A stretch of DNA of 64,000 nt, taken from assembly GCF_039555335.1 (NCBI RefSeq), contig NC_092628.1, positions 75,766,713 through 75,830,712 of the forward strand, written 5' to 3'. Below the pieces are notes generated by a model. That model saw nothing but the letters and a program-made list of their open reading frames with translations. It was not told the DNA's origin and made no database searches. Shown in pieces: positions 1 to 11,400 of this stretch (the stretch's first letter is position 1; every line of letters starts with the position of its first letter). A program made the translations under genes and the position numbers. Source of the stretch: Amphiura filiformis (Eukaryota; Echinodermata; Ophiuroidea; Amphilepidida; Amphiuridae).

Positions 1-24
1 CCAATTCTTACCCTAATCCTAACC

Positions 25-432
25 CTAACTCTATGAGAAGAGCTATGGATGGTTGCTACACTGCCGTCTCTCGGAAGGCACTAGATATCTCATGGCAAAC
101 AAACAACACCAATAAAAAAAACTGTATAGGAAACATGTTTGCCAATCTCTGAGAAACTCACGATTTGAAGGTTAAAAGGTTTGCAGGCACTGTGCAAGGA
201 GCGAAGAGGGAGCAGCTTCAGTCGTTCTTATGTGGCAGCCCAAACATGGAAAGCGAGCAAAAGGCCCACTAAAGAAGAATTACATGAAGATGTTGCACGT
301 TGGCAGAGGATTTGGAACTGACAGGACCAGACGTCAAAAAGTGTAGGCCCCTATGCTTGATAGCGCAGGTTGGAGAGCCATTTATGGGAGTCCGACCACA
401 AGAGTCGATCTAAGCAAGTAAGCAAGTAAATA
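25..432 (+). pseudogene. 3' remnant of a non-LTR retrotransposon (reverse transcriptase C-terminus)
   Basis: Translating the plus strand in shifting frames gives the familiar C-terminal tail of a non-LTR retrotransposon ORF2: a segment like GCYTAVSRKALDISWQ near 50-110, then LWQPKHGKRAKG near 230-265, then AGWRAIYGSPTTRVDLSK near 367-417. Frameshifts and stops separate these blocks, so the copy is dead. It ends in a short AAGCAAGTAAG-type repeat, as expected for a retrotransposon 3' tail. The 5' part lies outside the window. The clade was not determined. Confidence 0.7.
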
Positions 433-1892
433 TAAACCTTAAGTCCATATAATTTTGCTTGATCACAAAACTATCTGCCGTCATCATTATTTACATATTT
501 TGTCATCACAGCTGCCTAACAACAGAAATCCATCCCAGGGTTTTAACTCACTGACACCTTTCAATAGTTTACTTTGAGCCTTTGAACAAGAAGTAAAACT
601 AACATAGAATCTTTGCACACAAAAACAAAAAACTAACAGGGAATATTTGCTCATCCATTTTCATGATATCGACAAATCAAATGAACCTTGTATAAACATA
701 TCAGAAAAGCTAACTTTATTTGATGTGGAGATTCTGAAATCATCATACCTATGATCAAAGTTCATCGGCCATGTTCAAACTGGTATATGGTGTGAATAAG
801 GAAAGATGAGGCTATTAGATATGTACTTATGGTTGCTAGCTTAGCTTATACAACCATTTGCATTTTATGCCACCGTTTCATTCCGCCTTACTGTCTGCTA
901 ATTGATGTTCTATGGCAAAAAAGTCGTTTGTCGTTGTCAAGAGAACTCCATTACAGTCCACAAATTAAAGACAATGTGTCTGAACATTCGCATCTCTTTA
1001 ATCACGTCTTTAATGCTACCCATTTAATACAGTGAGTGAATGTCAAGTGCTGAAGAAAAAATTGACGTCGCTTGAATTTTTACAAAGCTAGAAACAAAAC
1101 CGTTTTTTCAGTATAAAAGTCATGTTTCTGCATCTCTCTCAAACATCTGTGTCTTCTGATGTCATATTGGCATAACTGGCGGTAATGGAAAATCGGACGT
1201 CTCTTTGCATTTACTTAAACATATGGATGCAGGATGCTACTGACGCTTTACACAGCTTCACACTTGGACTATAACTCAACAAACAAAGCATGCATTACCG
1301 ATATTCTTATCTTCAAGACAAGTTTTGTACATCATGTTGCCATGAACATAATTTATCAACAGTAGCTCAGGTGACTGATACTTAACGATTGATATCGTAA
1401 CAACTGGAGATAAGAACTCCATATCTTATTCTTAGTATTTACTTGCGTTCCTTTGACATATGTCATGACACTACCAAAATAGACGGATGCAGTATTCTGA
1501 TGTGCCTGTCTGTGAATTGGCCTACAGTTTACATGGTTACGGTTACATGGTCATGCCTAATTTTGGCATCCAGGATTCGGCGTATTATCTTTAACGATGT
1601 CCAAGAGCTCCCAACAACGAAGGATAGCTGGAAATTACCGGACCAACAACGCGAGTTGCCAAAAGGTAACGAACGCGACCGGGCATGAAACATTCGGACA
1701 CAGGCTCTTTAACTGTTTTAACTGCTCTAACTGTTGTGTAGCTATAGAGATTATCTTACTGATCTGCATGCTCGGTACTGAATAGGACAAATCTGTACAA
1801 CAGTACATATAGGTCCTACCATGGACAACAGTATTACCTGCGTCTTGGTGACATAACGTCGGAAAAAAATTCATTCCGCATCCAGTCAGGAA
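433..1892. other. intergenic, nothing recognised
   Basis: AT-rich sequence with only short open frames and no coding signature, repeat structure or RNA gene that I can support. It probably holds the promoter and 5' leader of the ORF starting at 1893, but I see no convincing core promoter element. Confidence 0.5.
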
Positions 1893-3305
1893 ATGATTCG
1901 TTCACAAACTTGTCCGGACTTACTGCATCACCAAAGGAAGACCTCCATAAAACTTGACGGTGGATTGAATCGAAAGAAACGTCAGTGTAAAACAAGAACT
2001 AAATCGACTCCGTTGCCAGGTGCACATTCATTACCGCCAATTAAAGGGAAACAAATTAGTAGAGTTGCTATCAAAAGAGAGTCAACTATGGTAAATTATA
2101 ACAAACGAAAGGGTTCTACTGATGAGCGCAACAAAACTCTCCCATCAAGCTTGAATTCAAAGGCGAATGATTATCCTCATGAACATCAAACAAAACTTTG
2201 TAATCATGGTAATGAAGATGAAAACGTTTTTATAACACAGGCAGCAACTCTTTATATGTCACCACGGAACAACGCCTCAACACCAACTTTGAAGAAGATC
2301 CAAGATCTTGACAAGCAGTCACAGAAAGACCATGAAATGAATACCAGGTTGGGTTTACAAGGTATCAAAACGTCCAGCACATTGGCTGGACTTCCTTCGC
2401 GTTCAAGAAGCGCAAAATATGAACACAAAATATCGGTACCAGGAGGATTTATAACTGATGATGGACAAAGAGTTCTAAATGGGAACTGTCCTTTATTGAC
2501 GAACAAATTACCATCAAAAACTGAAGCACAAGATGGTGTTCGCTCAACAAATACAAGAATTGATGAAACTAGAGAAGATGATGAAACCAAGAACTGCGTC
2601 ATAAAGACCTCAACACTATCGAATGCCACAATCAATAACGTAGAATTAAAGAGGCTAAACTCCAAATCAACTCATAGAAAATCATTGCCAGTAGTACATG
2701 AAAAGGACATTAATTTGCTGGAAAATGCAGCGTCACCACAACGCTCAAACTCTCCAGGTCTCTCTGTTCAAGAAAAATGGGCCAAACGGAGAGATTCAAC
2801 ATCACTATCATTCAAAAGGATTAATATCGCTAAGGAAACGGAATCTTCCCCAAAACCAGCAGTGCAGCGGATATCACCATCACCTTTGATAGAATCTAAC
2901 GTTTATCAATCCTCCGTTTCTCCCGTAGGTTGGGTCAATCGTTCAACGCATAAAAACTATGCGTTTGTGTATGATGAGGCTATGAAAAAGAGCCAACCTA
3001 CACCACAACCATTGAACATGGCGAGAAACGGTAGACAACTCATCTCAAGAAGTTCCTCAGAATTTCAGCATGTAATGGACGCAGTTGAACTTGAATCGTT
3101 ACGAACTGAAAGCCGAAATGCCACCACCATGACCACTGTTGACGAAAATAACAACGACAAAGTTATTCTACCGCCAACGGTTAAACATTTGAACCTGATA
3201 AAATACTTAGAAAACCCACAAGATAAAGGAATGCGGATATTAAAATGGATTTTAGCTGAACAGACTAGGAAAATAACAGAAATATCTGAAAGTGCGAACC
3301 TTTAA
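1893..3305 (+). CDS. hypothetical protein, 470 aa, single exon, disordered and basic
   Basis: A long uninterrupted frame, far beyond the chance length for this AT-rich sequence. An in-frame TAA lies about 45 bp upstream of the first ATG, which has a purine at -3, so this start is favoured unless an upstream exon splices in. The product is hydrophilic, rich in Ser, Thr, Asn and Lys, with no signal peptide or membrane segment. It has several Ser-Pro sites (RSNSPG near residue 287, ESSPKP and ISPSPL near 315-330) and basic patches near the N-terminus (NRKKRQCK). Only the C-terminus (about residues 430-465, around LIKYLENPQDKG and ILKWILAEQ) looks able to fold, probably as amphipathic helices. 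I recognise no family. It could be a lineage-specific gene, a retrogene, or the last exon of a longer gene. Confidence 0.65.
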   Translation: MIRSQTCPDLLHHQRKTSIKLDGGLNRKKRQCKTRTKSTPLPGAHSLPPIKGKQISRVAIKRESTMVNYNKRKGSTDERNKTLPSSLNSKANDYPHEHQTKLCNHGNEDENVFITQAATLYMSPRNNASTPTLKKIQDLDKQSQKDHEMNTRLGLQGIKTSSTLAGLPSRSRSAKYEHKISVPGGFITDDGQRVLNGNCPLLTNKLPSKTEAQDGVRSTNTRIDETREDDETKNCVIKTSTLSNATINNVELKRLNSKSTHRKSLPVVHEKDINLLENAASPQRSNSPGLSVQEKWAKRRDSTSLSFKRINIAKETESSPKPAVQRISPSPLIESNVYQSSVSPVGWVNRSTHKNYAFVYDEAMKKSQPTPQPLNMARNGRQLISRSSSEFQHVMDAVELESLRTESRNATTMTTVDENNNDKVILPPTVKHLNLIKYLENPQDKGMRILKWILAEQTRKITEISESANL

Positions 3306-3371
3306 AAAAAAAGAGTTTGAAACATACCGTGTCAGATTAAAATTGTCTTTACGCTAACACGTTCCTGGTAC

Positions 3372-3377
3372 AATAAA
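3372..3377 (+). promoter_or_regulatory. polyadenylation signal AATAAA
   Basis: A canonical AATAAA hexamer lies about 67 bp after the stop of the 470-codon ORF. The position fits a short 3' UTR and supports the ORF being a real gene end. Confidence 0.5.
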
Positions 3378-3569
3378 AATAGCCCTTATTATTTTGTCAG
3401 TTCATCTCTTTGAATTGTTTGGAAAATAAATTATCGATGTACTGTACTTGCAAACATTTGCCAAGGAAAGTGGAAGCGCAAAAAAATAATATATCTTTTC
3501 TGGTACTGGCCTCTCCTGCATAATTTGTGAACAAGGTGAATCTGAATAATCTGTACTGTATAGCGGTTG

Positions 3570-4965
3570 TGTCCTTAATACACACACAAAGTATTGCAAC
3601 ATTGCCGAAAAAAGAATTCTACAAACTGTAAGTTGAACCAGAGGATGATTTAAGGAAGCCCCATCATGCACTGCAAACGTGTTATCACCAGAGTTTCAAC
3701 TGCCACTTTACTTTTCAAATCCCATTGAATTCTGTGCAAAAGACGTTGTTTAAGAATTGTGCGTGTGTCATTATTAGTTGGTCGATTTCAGATCTAAAGT
3801 GATGTATGCATGAAGGATAATTCACACCATCTGTAGGTAACATAAAATGTGAAATCGACCAGCATTGTGAATGCGTTTTTATTGTAAATATACCAGTCCA
3901 AATTCAAATTTAACCATGGCCGCCAATGCAGTGTGCGAGCAGTCGTGTCATGTTCACTCACACAGCTGTGCTAACCGCAAGTCAACACAGTGGCGTGGTG
4001 GGAAGTGCTTAAATCATCCTCTGAAGTTGAACATTGATCCATATTCTGTCGATTTCACATGACGTACTGGATGGAAATGTTCTTTGCATGAAAAAGTAAG
4101 ATTAGGCTGATAAATGGGATGGAAGGGGTCACTTGTGGTGACATCATGCACCTATTCCAGTGCTTACAATGGCGGAAAGAGACGGAAATCTATTTGAATG
4201 CAGACAGGGCCGTCACTAGAGGGGGGGGTATGGGAGTGTGACACCGCCCCCTCCCCCCATACACAATTTTTATCGGCAAAAGGGAACTGTTGTCGTCAAA
4301 ACAATGTGATTGTCGGCAAATGTAGTGAAAGCTATGTGATTGTCGGCAAATTAAAAAAAAAATGGTTACAGCAGAACGTTACGGTAGTGGTGATTGGAAG
4401 AAAATAACAGTCAAAGATGGTAGAGGTCTTGCAAGGGGGGACTGGGGTATTATTATTGCAATAATATGGTCATGAGGCAAGCATTTGAACACGTAATGAA
4501 CACACAATACAATGTTTTGGTGCGATTCAAGGTCATCCAGTGATTTATTGGGTAGTCACGTGACATTTCTTTCTTCTGAGTCCCCCCCCCCAGACCTTGA
4601 AGGACTTTAACTTCTAAAGGCTGGTAATTTTTTCCACTCGATACACCTATGAATCATTCTCCCACCACCATACCATTTGGCTATTTTGTTAGGGCATCTG
4701 GACATTTTGTAGACTAAAGTTTCTTCGTCTCTGCATTCAAACGGATTTCCGTCTTTCCGCCATTGTAAGTACTGTAATAAGCACGTGATGTCACCACAAA
4801 TGACACCTTCCACCCTATTTATTAGCCTAATCTTACTATTTCATGCAAAGAACATATATCCATCCAGTACGTCAGATGAAATCGACAGAATATGGATCAA
4901 TGTTCAACTTACAGTTTATGGAATTCTTTTTTTTTCAGCAATGTTGCCATACTTTTTTGTAGTGT
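3570..4965. repeat. inverted pair of a dispersed repeat
   Basis: The sequence around 4025-4200 reappears as a reverse complement at about 4738-4925, at roughly 85 percent identity by eye. It includes GTCGATTTCA, AGTAAGATTAGGCT and AATGGCGGAAAG. Another block, at 3590-3635, matches the reverse complement of 4905-4950. The segment between the arms has two copies of GTGATTGTCGGCAAA (4305-4350) and several G or C homopolymer runs. Probably remnants of a non-autonomous DNA transposon; I could not define its ends. Confidence 0.55.
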
Positions 4966-6558
4966 GTGTATCTTTCTTTTTACGGGACACTCTCAGTAAC
5001 TAAGCTGGGTACGTAAAAAGTGTCGTTTCACTTAATCAACACTTGATAAAAAATTGAAAGAGTTCTATAAATAAATAAGGTCACATTCCGTTAAATACCT
5101 ATAGAATGAAACAAGATTCCAAAAGGGCAAACATTTCCATTGACTTTTCCTTCAAAGCTTCTTTGACTGTCACACCGTGCAATGAGTCCGCTTCAAAAGG
5201 TGCGCGAAAGCGCTTTCGACATCCCAAGATGTCCGATAGCTGAATTTGTCATTTAAAAAAATCTGACCCGTAAGTTATTCGTGAAAATTGTCATATATAT
5301 AGTCGTAAGTAAATTAAGTGGTTTGTCGAAAACAAGTGTTGTTGCATGTTGTTTTCAGTAAAGTAGGATTAATGATTTTAGTCATGAACCGCAATTAAAA
5401 ATAAGATGCGGGACTTCTCAGTATAAGCTAACACATTATCGCCTACCGGTAGACAATAACTATGAGACTTGATTTTGGACAATAAATCATTTACTTTACA
5501 CATTACAGCATCGTTGTCACGGTTCGCAGTGATGAGCAACAGTGGTGCAAACAGCTTTTCGAGATCAGGGCGCCACAAAATTACAAATGTACCCACGGCC
5601 TGAGATTTTGACAGTTTTTGAAAAGGTATCTCCCAAAATTTCACAGCCGTCCTGCTCCCGAGAATAGTAGGCCCAACTATACTGGGAAAAGTGTGTGCGA
5701 AAATGTGCTATTTTAACCCCTTTCTTTTCCTCATACAACAATAAATCAAATGAAACAACTCAGGTAAAAGAAAATGGTTTTTATTCTGTACAAACATCAA
5801 CACATATGCATACTATAATACATCATCTTATTACAACACAATCCAGTATGCAATACTTGTGATGCCATATCTTTAAAAAGTCTGAGTCGAGTAATCTCAG
5901 ATTCATTGTAACGAACCCTACTAGCCATTGACATGAAAATGAAATATGACATGCATACCTGACCCTACACATTTTACACAAGTCTGAATACACCATGTCA
6001 CGCCACACTTTCACACAAAAGAGAACGTACCGCACAGTGTGTTGTTTTGATGCACAGTTGTTTAATTTTTTGCCAACATTAATTAAAGCTTGTCTATCAT
6101 GTTGCAGCTGATAAGCTAATCCAGAGTTGGTTTAATTTATGCATGCCATATTCATCACATTGTATTATCATAATATGACAAGAATTTTTCTATTACCAGT
6201 ATAGACAGTTTTTGATAAGCACATAGTGCTAACTGGTCAAGGTGGTCTTCATAAAAAACAAATATATATTACCGACTGAACATGTGTATGCAGCATAATC
6301 TACCCTTTGCAATGATAGAAACTGAAAAGTGAAATAAAATTACATGATTTGGATCATCAGGATCTAGTACCAAAGCCTTTACACTTTCCCAACTATAATA
6401 TGAAATTGTTAACTTGATTATATTGTGTGTATCCATATCAGCTGCTGAACACAATTATAACACATAAATATACAAAAATGTATATTAAATATTTGGTATT
6501 TGTTTTAAATCTATCTTTTGTTATGCAAACTATGAAAAATTCCCTTGGTACACGTTGG

Positions 6559-6773
6559 CAGGGGTAGCGCTAGAACAAAACACTACAGAGTCCGCAGTTT
6601 GGTGAGTCCCGAGTTACACAAATGCAGCATAAATAGTATGTCTGCAGTAGTGCTGGATTGAAAAACTTCGGGTCTGCAGGAACCCCTGAACTTGCAGAAA
6701 ATTTAAAAATAGGGGGTCCGAACTGTATTTTGGTGAGTCCGGGACCCCCGAATGCAGCCTAGCGCTACCCTTG
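6559..6773. mobile_element. hAT-like MITE with 8-bp target duplication
   Basis: Terminal inverted repeats CAGGGGTAGCGCTAG (left) and CTAGCGCTACCCTTG (right) enclose 215 bp without coding capacity. The element is flanked on both sides by CACGTTGG (6551-6558 and 6774-6781), an exact 8-bp duplication. CAGGG-type ends plus 8 bp are typical of the hAT superfamily. Inside are repeated GAGTCC and GGGTCC-like blocks. Confidence 0.85.
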
Positions 6774-7393
6774 CACGTTGGATCCAATACACCTATTTCA
6801 TACTTTGCTCGCTACGTGGCATCTTTCTTCCAGGTGAATGAGTCCGACCTCATCATAATGATGCCAGTTTGTGCACATTACTGCACACAACCTTGTCACA
6901 CATGCAAAACATCTGTGGCGAAAGTTTGATATCAATGACACAAAGAACCTAAATGGAATATTTAAGAAATTGCGTTTTACCAACTAACCCTGCTCTATAC
7001 GTTTTCCATAGTTAGTTGACCATCCAAATTGGGATTAACTTTGAAGAAACATTACAAACTAATTCAAAAGCAACTTGACAACAATTGCAGCCACCCTGTA
7101 TGACACATTTGTTTTTTATGCGAACTGCAAGCTAGATTTTTTCCTCTGCATGAAGCTTATATATCTTAACAGACTTGCTGCTTTTCCCAGTAGGACATTG
7201 TGGCAGTGAATATATTTCAATATTTCATTGGTAGTACCTCCAACTTGAGCCATATTTTCAAGTGTATAGTAATATAACATATTGTATGAATAATGAATTA
7301 GCAACAAGACTATTATCATCAAGTACAGAGTTCACATCAAAAACATTGATTAAAACAGAAGGACATTATAACACCACAATGCTGATGTCTTAA

Positions 7394-7767
7394 GGGTATA
7401 CGATGTATTATTGGTCGAAGCAGCAGAAAAAAAGTAGTTCACAGCATCTTGTGAATGGTAGTGAGCTTTAGCAAAAATTGCATTGCTCAATTCATAGCGA
7501 GGGTGTAGAAGAATTCAAATATCACAGATATACTTTTGTAGGTCCTGTGGTTCTTGAGTTATGTTGTAAAGAGGGCTGAAACAACAACACTTTTGTAAAA
7601 CGTACATAACTCATTAACAACATTAAATTAAGCAAGTTTTCAAAGTATATGATTTGTAGAATGAACATTTGCAAAATACCAGTGTTATTTTTCAATAATA
7701 TATTGGTTCAGATAATGAAAATTGATTTTTTTTTTTGCTGCTTCGACCAACAATACCTCGTATACCC
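7394..7767. mobile_element. MITE flanked by TTAA
   Basis: The ends GGGTATACGATGTATT and its inverse form inverted repeats of about 40 bp with two or three mismatches, running through GGTCGAAGCAGCA. TTAA flanks both sides (7390-7393, 7768-7771). A TTAA duplication is shared by the piggyBac and Kolobok superfamilies; I cannot choose without a transposase. The interior is non-coding. Confidence 0.85.
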
Positions 7768-8273
7768 TTAACAATACTTGAAAACCATGATTTCAAGGAT
7801 CATTCAAGCCCATGTGTTGCTTCCATAAATATCACAAAAACAACTCTCACTACACACGAGACCTCAATCTGACTGAAACTTTACCTCCATACAACATTAA
7901 TGGTTTAAAGATGAATAGCTTTCACATCTTATTTCCATTCATGGCAAGCCTGCTTAACCATGCTATACGATAGCTCTTATCTTCTTTCTTGATTGTGCCA
8001 TAACACTGACACTTGCAGGAGATAAAAACCAATGTATTTGGATGCAATATGAATATTGGTAATTTCATTGATGATACATAGCAATTCTCTATTAAAATTG
8101 TTGAAATATCAGCTTGCTTAAGTTTTCAATAGTAAGAGTAACAATAAACAGCCCGAGTGAGGTAAGGGATCTAACCGCACGTTTAGAGAAATTCTTCGGA
8201 TATACTTTTTTAATCACACCCAAACACAGTATTATCTATGGAAAATTGATGCAAGTGTAGGGTAGGTTAACAT

Positions 8274-8279
8274 TTTATT
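8274..8279 (-). promoter_or_regulatory. PUF60 polyadenylation signal AATAAA
   Basis: The plus strand reads TTTATT, which is AATAAA in the PUF60 direction, about 200 bp beyond the PUF60 stop codon. It is the nearest canonical hexamer and a reasonable 3' UTR length. Confidence 0.5.
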
Positions 8280-8475
8280 TGGTTTTCCTTGAGAATTGCA
8301 AGCTACGTTGTGACAAAGTTTTTTTTCCAGAACTGCGCAAAATGTTGCAAATCCTACAATACTCCCGATGCAGTTGTACATAAAATATGACTTATAAGCA
8401 GACTCAACAAAGATGACTACTATCAATAAGACGATGTTAAAAAAATAATTTCTGGTGAAGCAGAATAGTTTGGAA

Positions 8476-11400
8476 TTATCCCGATAGATCACTGGCATCA
8501 AATTTGGATTGTTCATATTTTTCAGCCTGTACCATTCGTCCACCAAACCACCTGCCATTCAATGCGCCACATGCTCTGTCTGCTTCTGTAAAAGGAAAAA
8601 CAATAAACAACAAGCTTTCTGTGAGACAAAAATTATTTGGAAACAATAAATATACTTTGCAGCTGAGAAATGAAGCTAGTTGTGACACAACAGTCAATCG
8701 ATTCTGATAAAGCCGAGGGCACAGATGTGCATCGGCGAAAGATATCAGAGAGCCTGTATTTGAAAAAACATCTCCCATTCCACAGATCTGCATTATGGGT
8801 CCACACCTACTAACGATTTTTCGTCTTCTTCATTCTCTATTTAGTTGTGCTTTTGTTGGAGAAAATATTTATTAAGAAATCTATTGCAGGGCCTCAAACT
8901 CGGCGCGAATCAAAGAATCGATTCTTGCAATGATTCTCCTAAACTTAGTTTGTAAGAATCAGATTTGATTTTCCCCAAATTATATCCATTCTGTATGCAG
9001 TTAAGTTACGATGATCAGTTATTCTCTCACTTGATTCTCGCCATATGAGTTTGTAAGAATCAATTTCGATTCAACTGCAATGAAATTGAGCACCTGATAG
9101 GAATCGTACTGATGTAGAATGGCATGCACACTGTTAGGCACAACACAAACATCAAGTGCACACTGCACAGGGTGTTGTGACTGTTGTACATGAGCCTTAG
9201 TTGAGATTATATTAAAGCTTGCATAACTAGAAGATTAATTTTTGTGTCTACTACCAGCATAGGAAGTAATAGATGTCAGCTTCATATTTACTGTGTGTAC
9301 TATGCATTAGAGGCCATGAACCACCTGTGGTATACTCTGGTACAAATTACATACTCTTATTCAGTGGGTGTTGTTTAGTTTGTAAGTAGTAAATCTGATT
9401 GGTTCCTGGGTGTCATATATGAGGTAATATGTGATGCGATCAAGCAAAACGAGTCTTATGTCGATCAAAATCAAAATTCAGGTTTCAATTTCATTACATG
9501 AGCCATTCTCATAGCTTTATTTTTCTGAAAATCCAATCATAATTAGACTTACGGTTCCAGAGATATGGCCATTTCAATGCTGCTCAGAATAATAAAATAC
9601 AAAAGAAATTGCATACTATTTTTTTATATTCCAAAATCAATCTTCTCGACATCTGACTCAATTTTGCTTGATCACATCACATATGTGCACGCATCATGCA
9701 CAACTGAAGCTGTAAACAAGTTTTGTTCTTTTTGGAAGTTCTCAATAACGGTAACTTCATTTTTCGCTAAATAAATGATGAAATAAATTACCAAGATTGG
9801 AATTTTCATTTTTACCATCCTCTATCAGGCCCATTATATTTTATTGTAATATCCACTATTCAAAATATTGGACTTGCCTACAAAACCTTACATCTATGAC
9901 ATGATACAGGATAAGGAAAATAAAAATTCTCATCTTTTATTCTTTAAATATACAAAATCTCACCTTGTGTTTCTGAGAATTCTACAAAGATTTTGACGAG
10001 CACTTCCGCATCTTCCTCCTCTCCTTGTCTCTCCTGGTAGATGACCACTCTGTTAACAGCACCAAATTTACCACATTCCTCCGTCACTTCACCTTCTAAG
10101 TCATCATCCAAATCCTCAACACCAACCATGTTACGAAGCACCACTACGTTGGACTGAAAATCAACAGAAAAGGTTTTCATGATGCAAGATATAAAATAGT
10201 TTTCCTTATGTCACTGATGGCAAAATAACAACATGTTTTGAAATAGCCAAAAAAAACTTCCACCACCCTGCTTCTATGTTTGTAATAATTGTCAAGATTC
10301 CATAGTGAGAGTACAATATGCATGTCTCTGGTTTGAAGCATTTTTACGCCTTGAGATTACACAAGTGGCAAGTTTTCAACCAGTTTTCTGGCTTGTAACA
10401 ACACAGCTTTTACAACTATATGATTGTCATAATTGATAAATTCCAATTGCCTTTACATCTATGACACAATCCGATTCACTCAGACCAAATCAGAAATTTT
10501 GAAAATTTAGTTACTACCATTACTAACTTGCTAAGCTTACTAGTGTTGAAGTCCCTGGCATACTTGGCTACAAAGTTTCTCATGTTTTTTAAATTCTTTT
10601 TTGCCTATATCTCTTATTGCCGATTTGGATCCGATTTCATCAAAATCGTGTCCCACAGAAACTACTGCGCACTCACCTCTTCTTGCCTTAGTAGTTTCTG
10701 CATTACCATATGCCTAGCACTGCTCCCTGATATCGTCATATTCTCCTGTTCACTAATACTTTGTGGTAATTCCTGCTCTAATTTCTTTTTGATATCATCT
10801 GCGGAACCACCTTGTGCCGCGAGGGCAGCAGCGGCTGCTAATAAAGCTGCTGGGTTACCTGATGCAGCAGAGACGGCAGCTGCCGTTAATGCCGCTGCTG
10901 TCTGTGCAGAGGTGACTGTGACAGTTGGAATTTGTGGCCTGATTGGTGTTACTCCTAATAATCAAAGAAGTAAAAGAAGGGAATCAGGGTTAGTGAATAT
11001 AAAGATAAACATTTTTTCCGATAAAAAATACAATGGGGTATTCCAGTTAAAATCCATACACCCCTATGAAATACACAACCGCTATCTCTCACACAGGTGA
11101 GATTTCAAATGAAATGAACACTCCATGTGTAGGAGATTAAGGTGAGGTCATGTCTACCATAGGGGATGTATGGATTTCAACTGGATAAGCCCAATGTCCA
11201 TAAAATACTGTACATTTTCCTGGAATTTAAAGAAAACTAATTCACCCCTTTCATGGTTCCGCCATATTGGGTAGAGAGCCTCAAACTGGTAACAGCCATG
11301 AAAGAATTACGACATCACTTTACACAATGTTATATGACTGCTTTAATTCGCATTCATGCTGCCAGATCAAGGCTCTACCTTCAAACTTGATGACCATGCA

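Larger units (their letters stand above)
4966..8273. other. intergenic between the 470-codon ORF and PUF60
   Basis: Apart from the two MITEs listed separately at 6559 and 7394, I see nothing I can support. An 88-codon minus-strand frame (5378-5644) has no recognisable domain and no splice context tying it to a gene. The two flanking genes converge on this stretch. Confidence 0.5.

Noticed and set aside
1..35. Telomere-like CCCTAA words at the window start
   Set aside because: Only three irregular copies, joined directly to a retrotransposon remnant; too short and degenerate for a telomere.
4607..4813. 68-codon minus-strand ORF with a protein-like composition
   Set aside because: It overlaps the dispersed inverted repeat at 4738-4925, and the other copy of that repeat does not keep the frame.
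5378..5644. 88-codon minus-strand ORF
   Set aside because: No domain, no splice or polyadenylation context, and a length expected by chance in a window of this size.
10528..11100. 190-codon plus-strand ORF
   Set aside because: It lies opposite the Ala-rich PUF60 exon 10954-10677; its Ala/Cys-rich composition is the complement of that exon.
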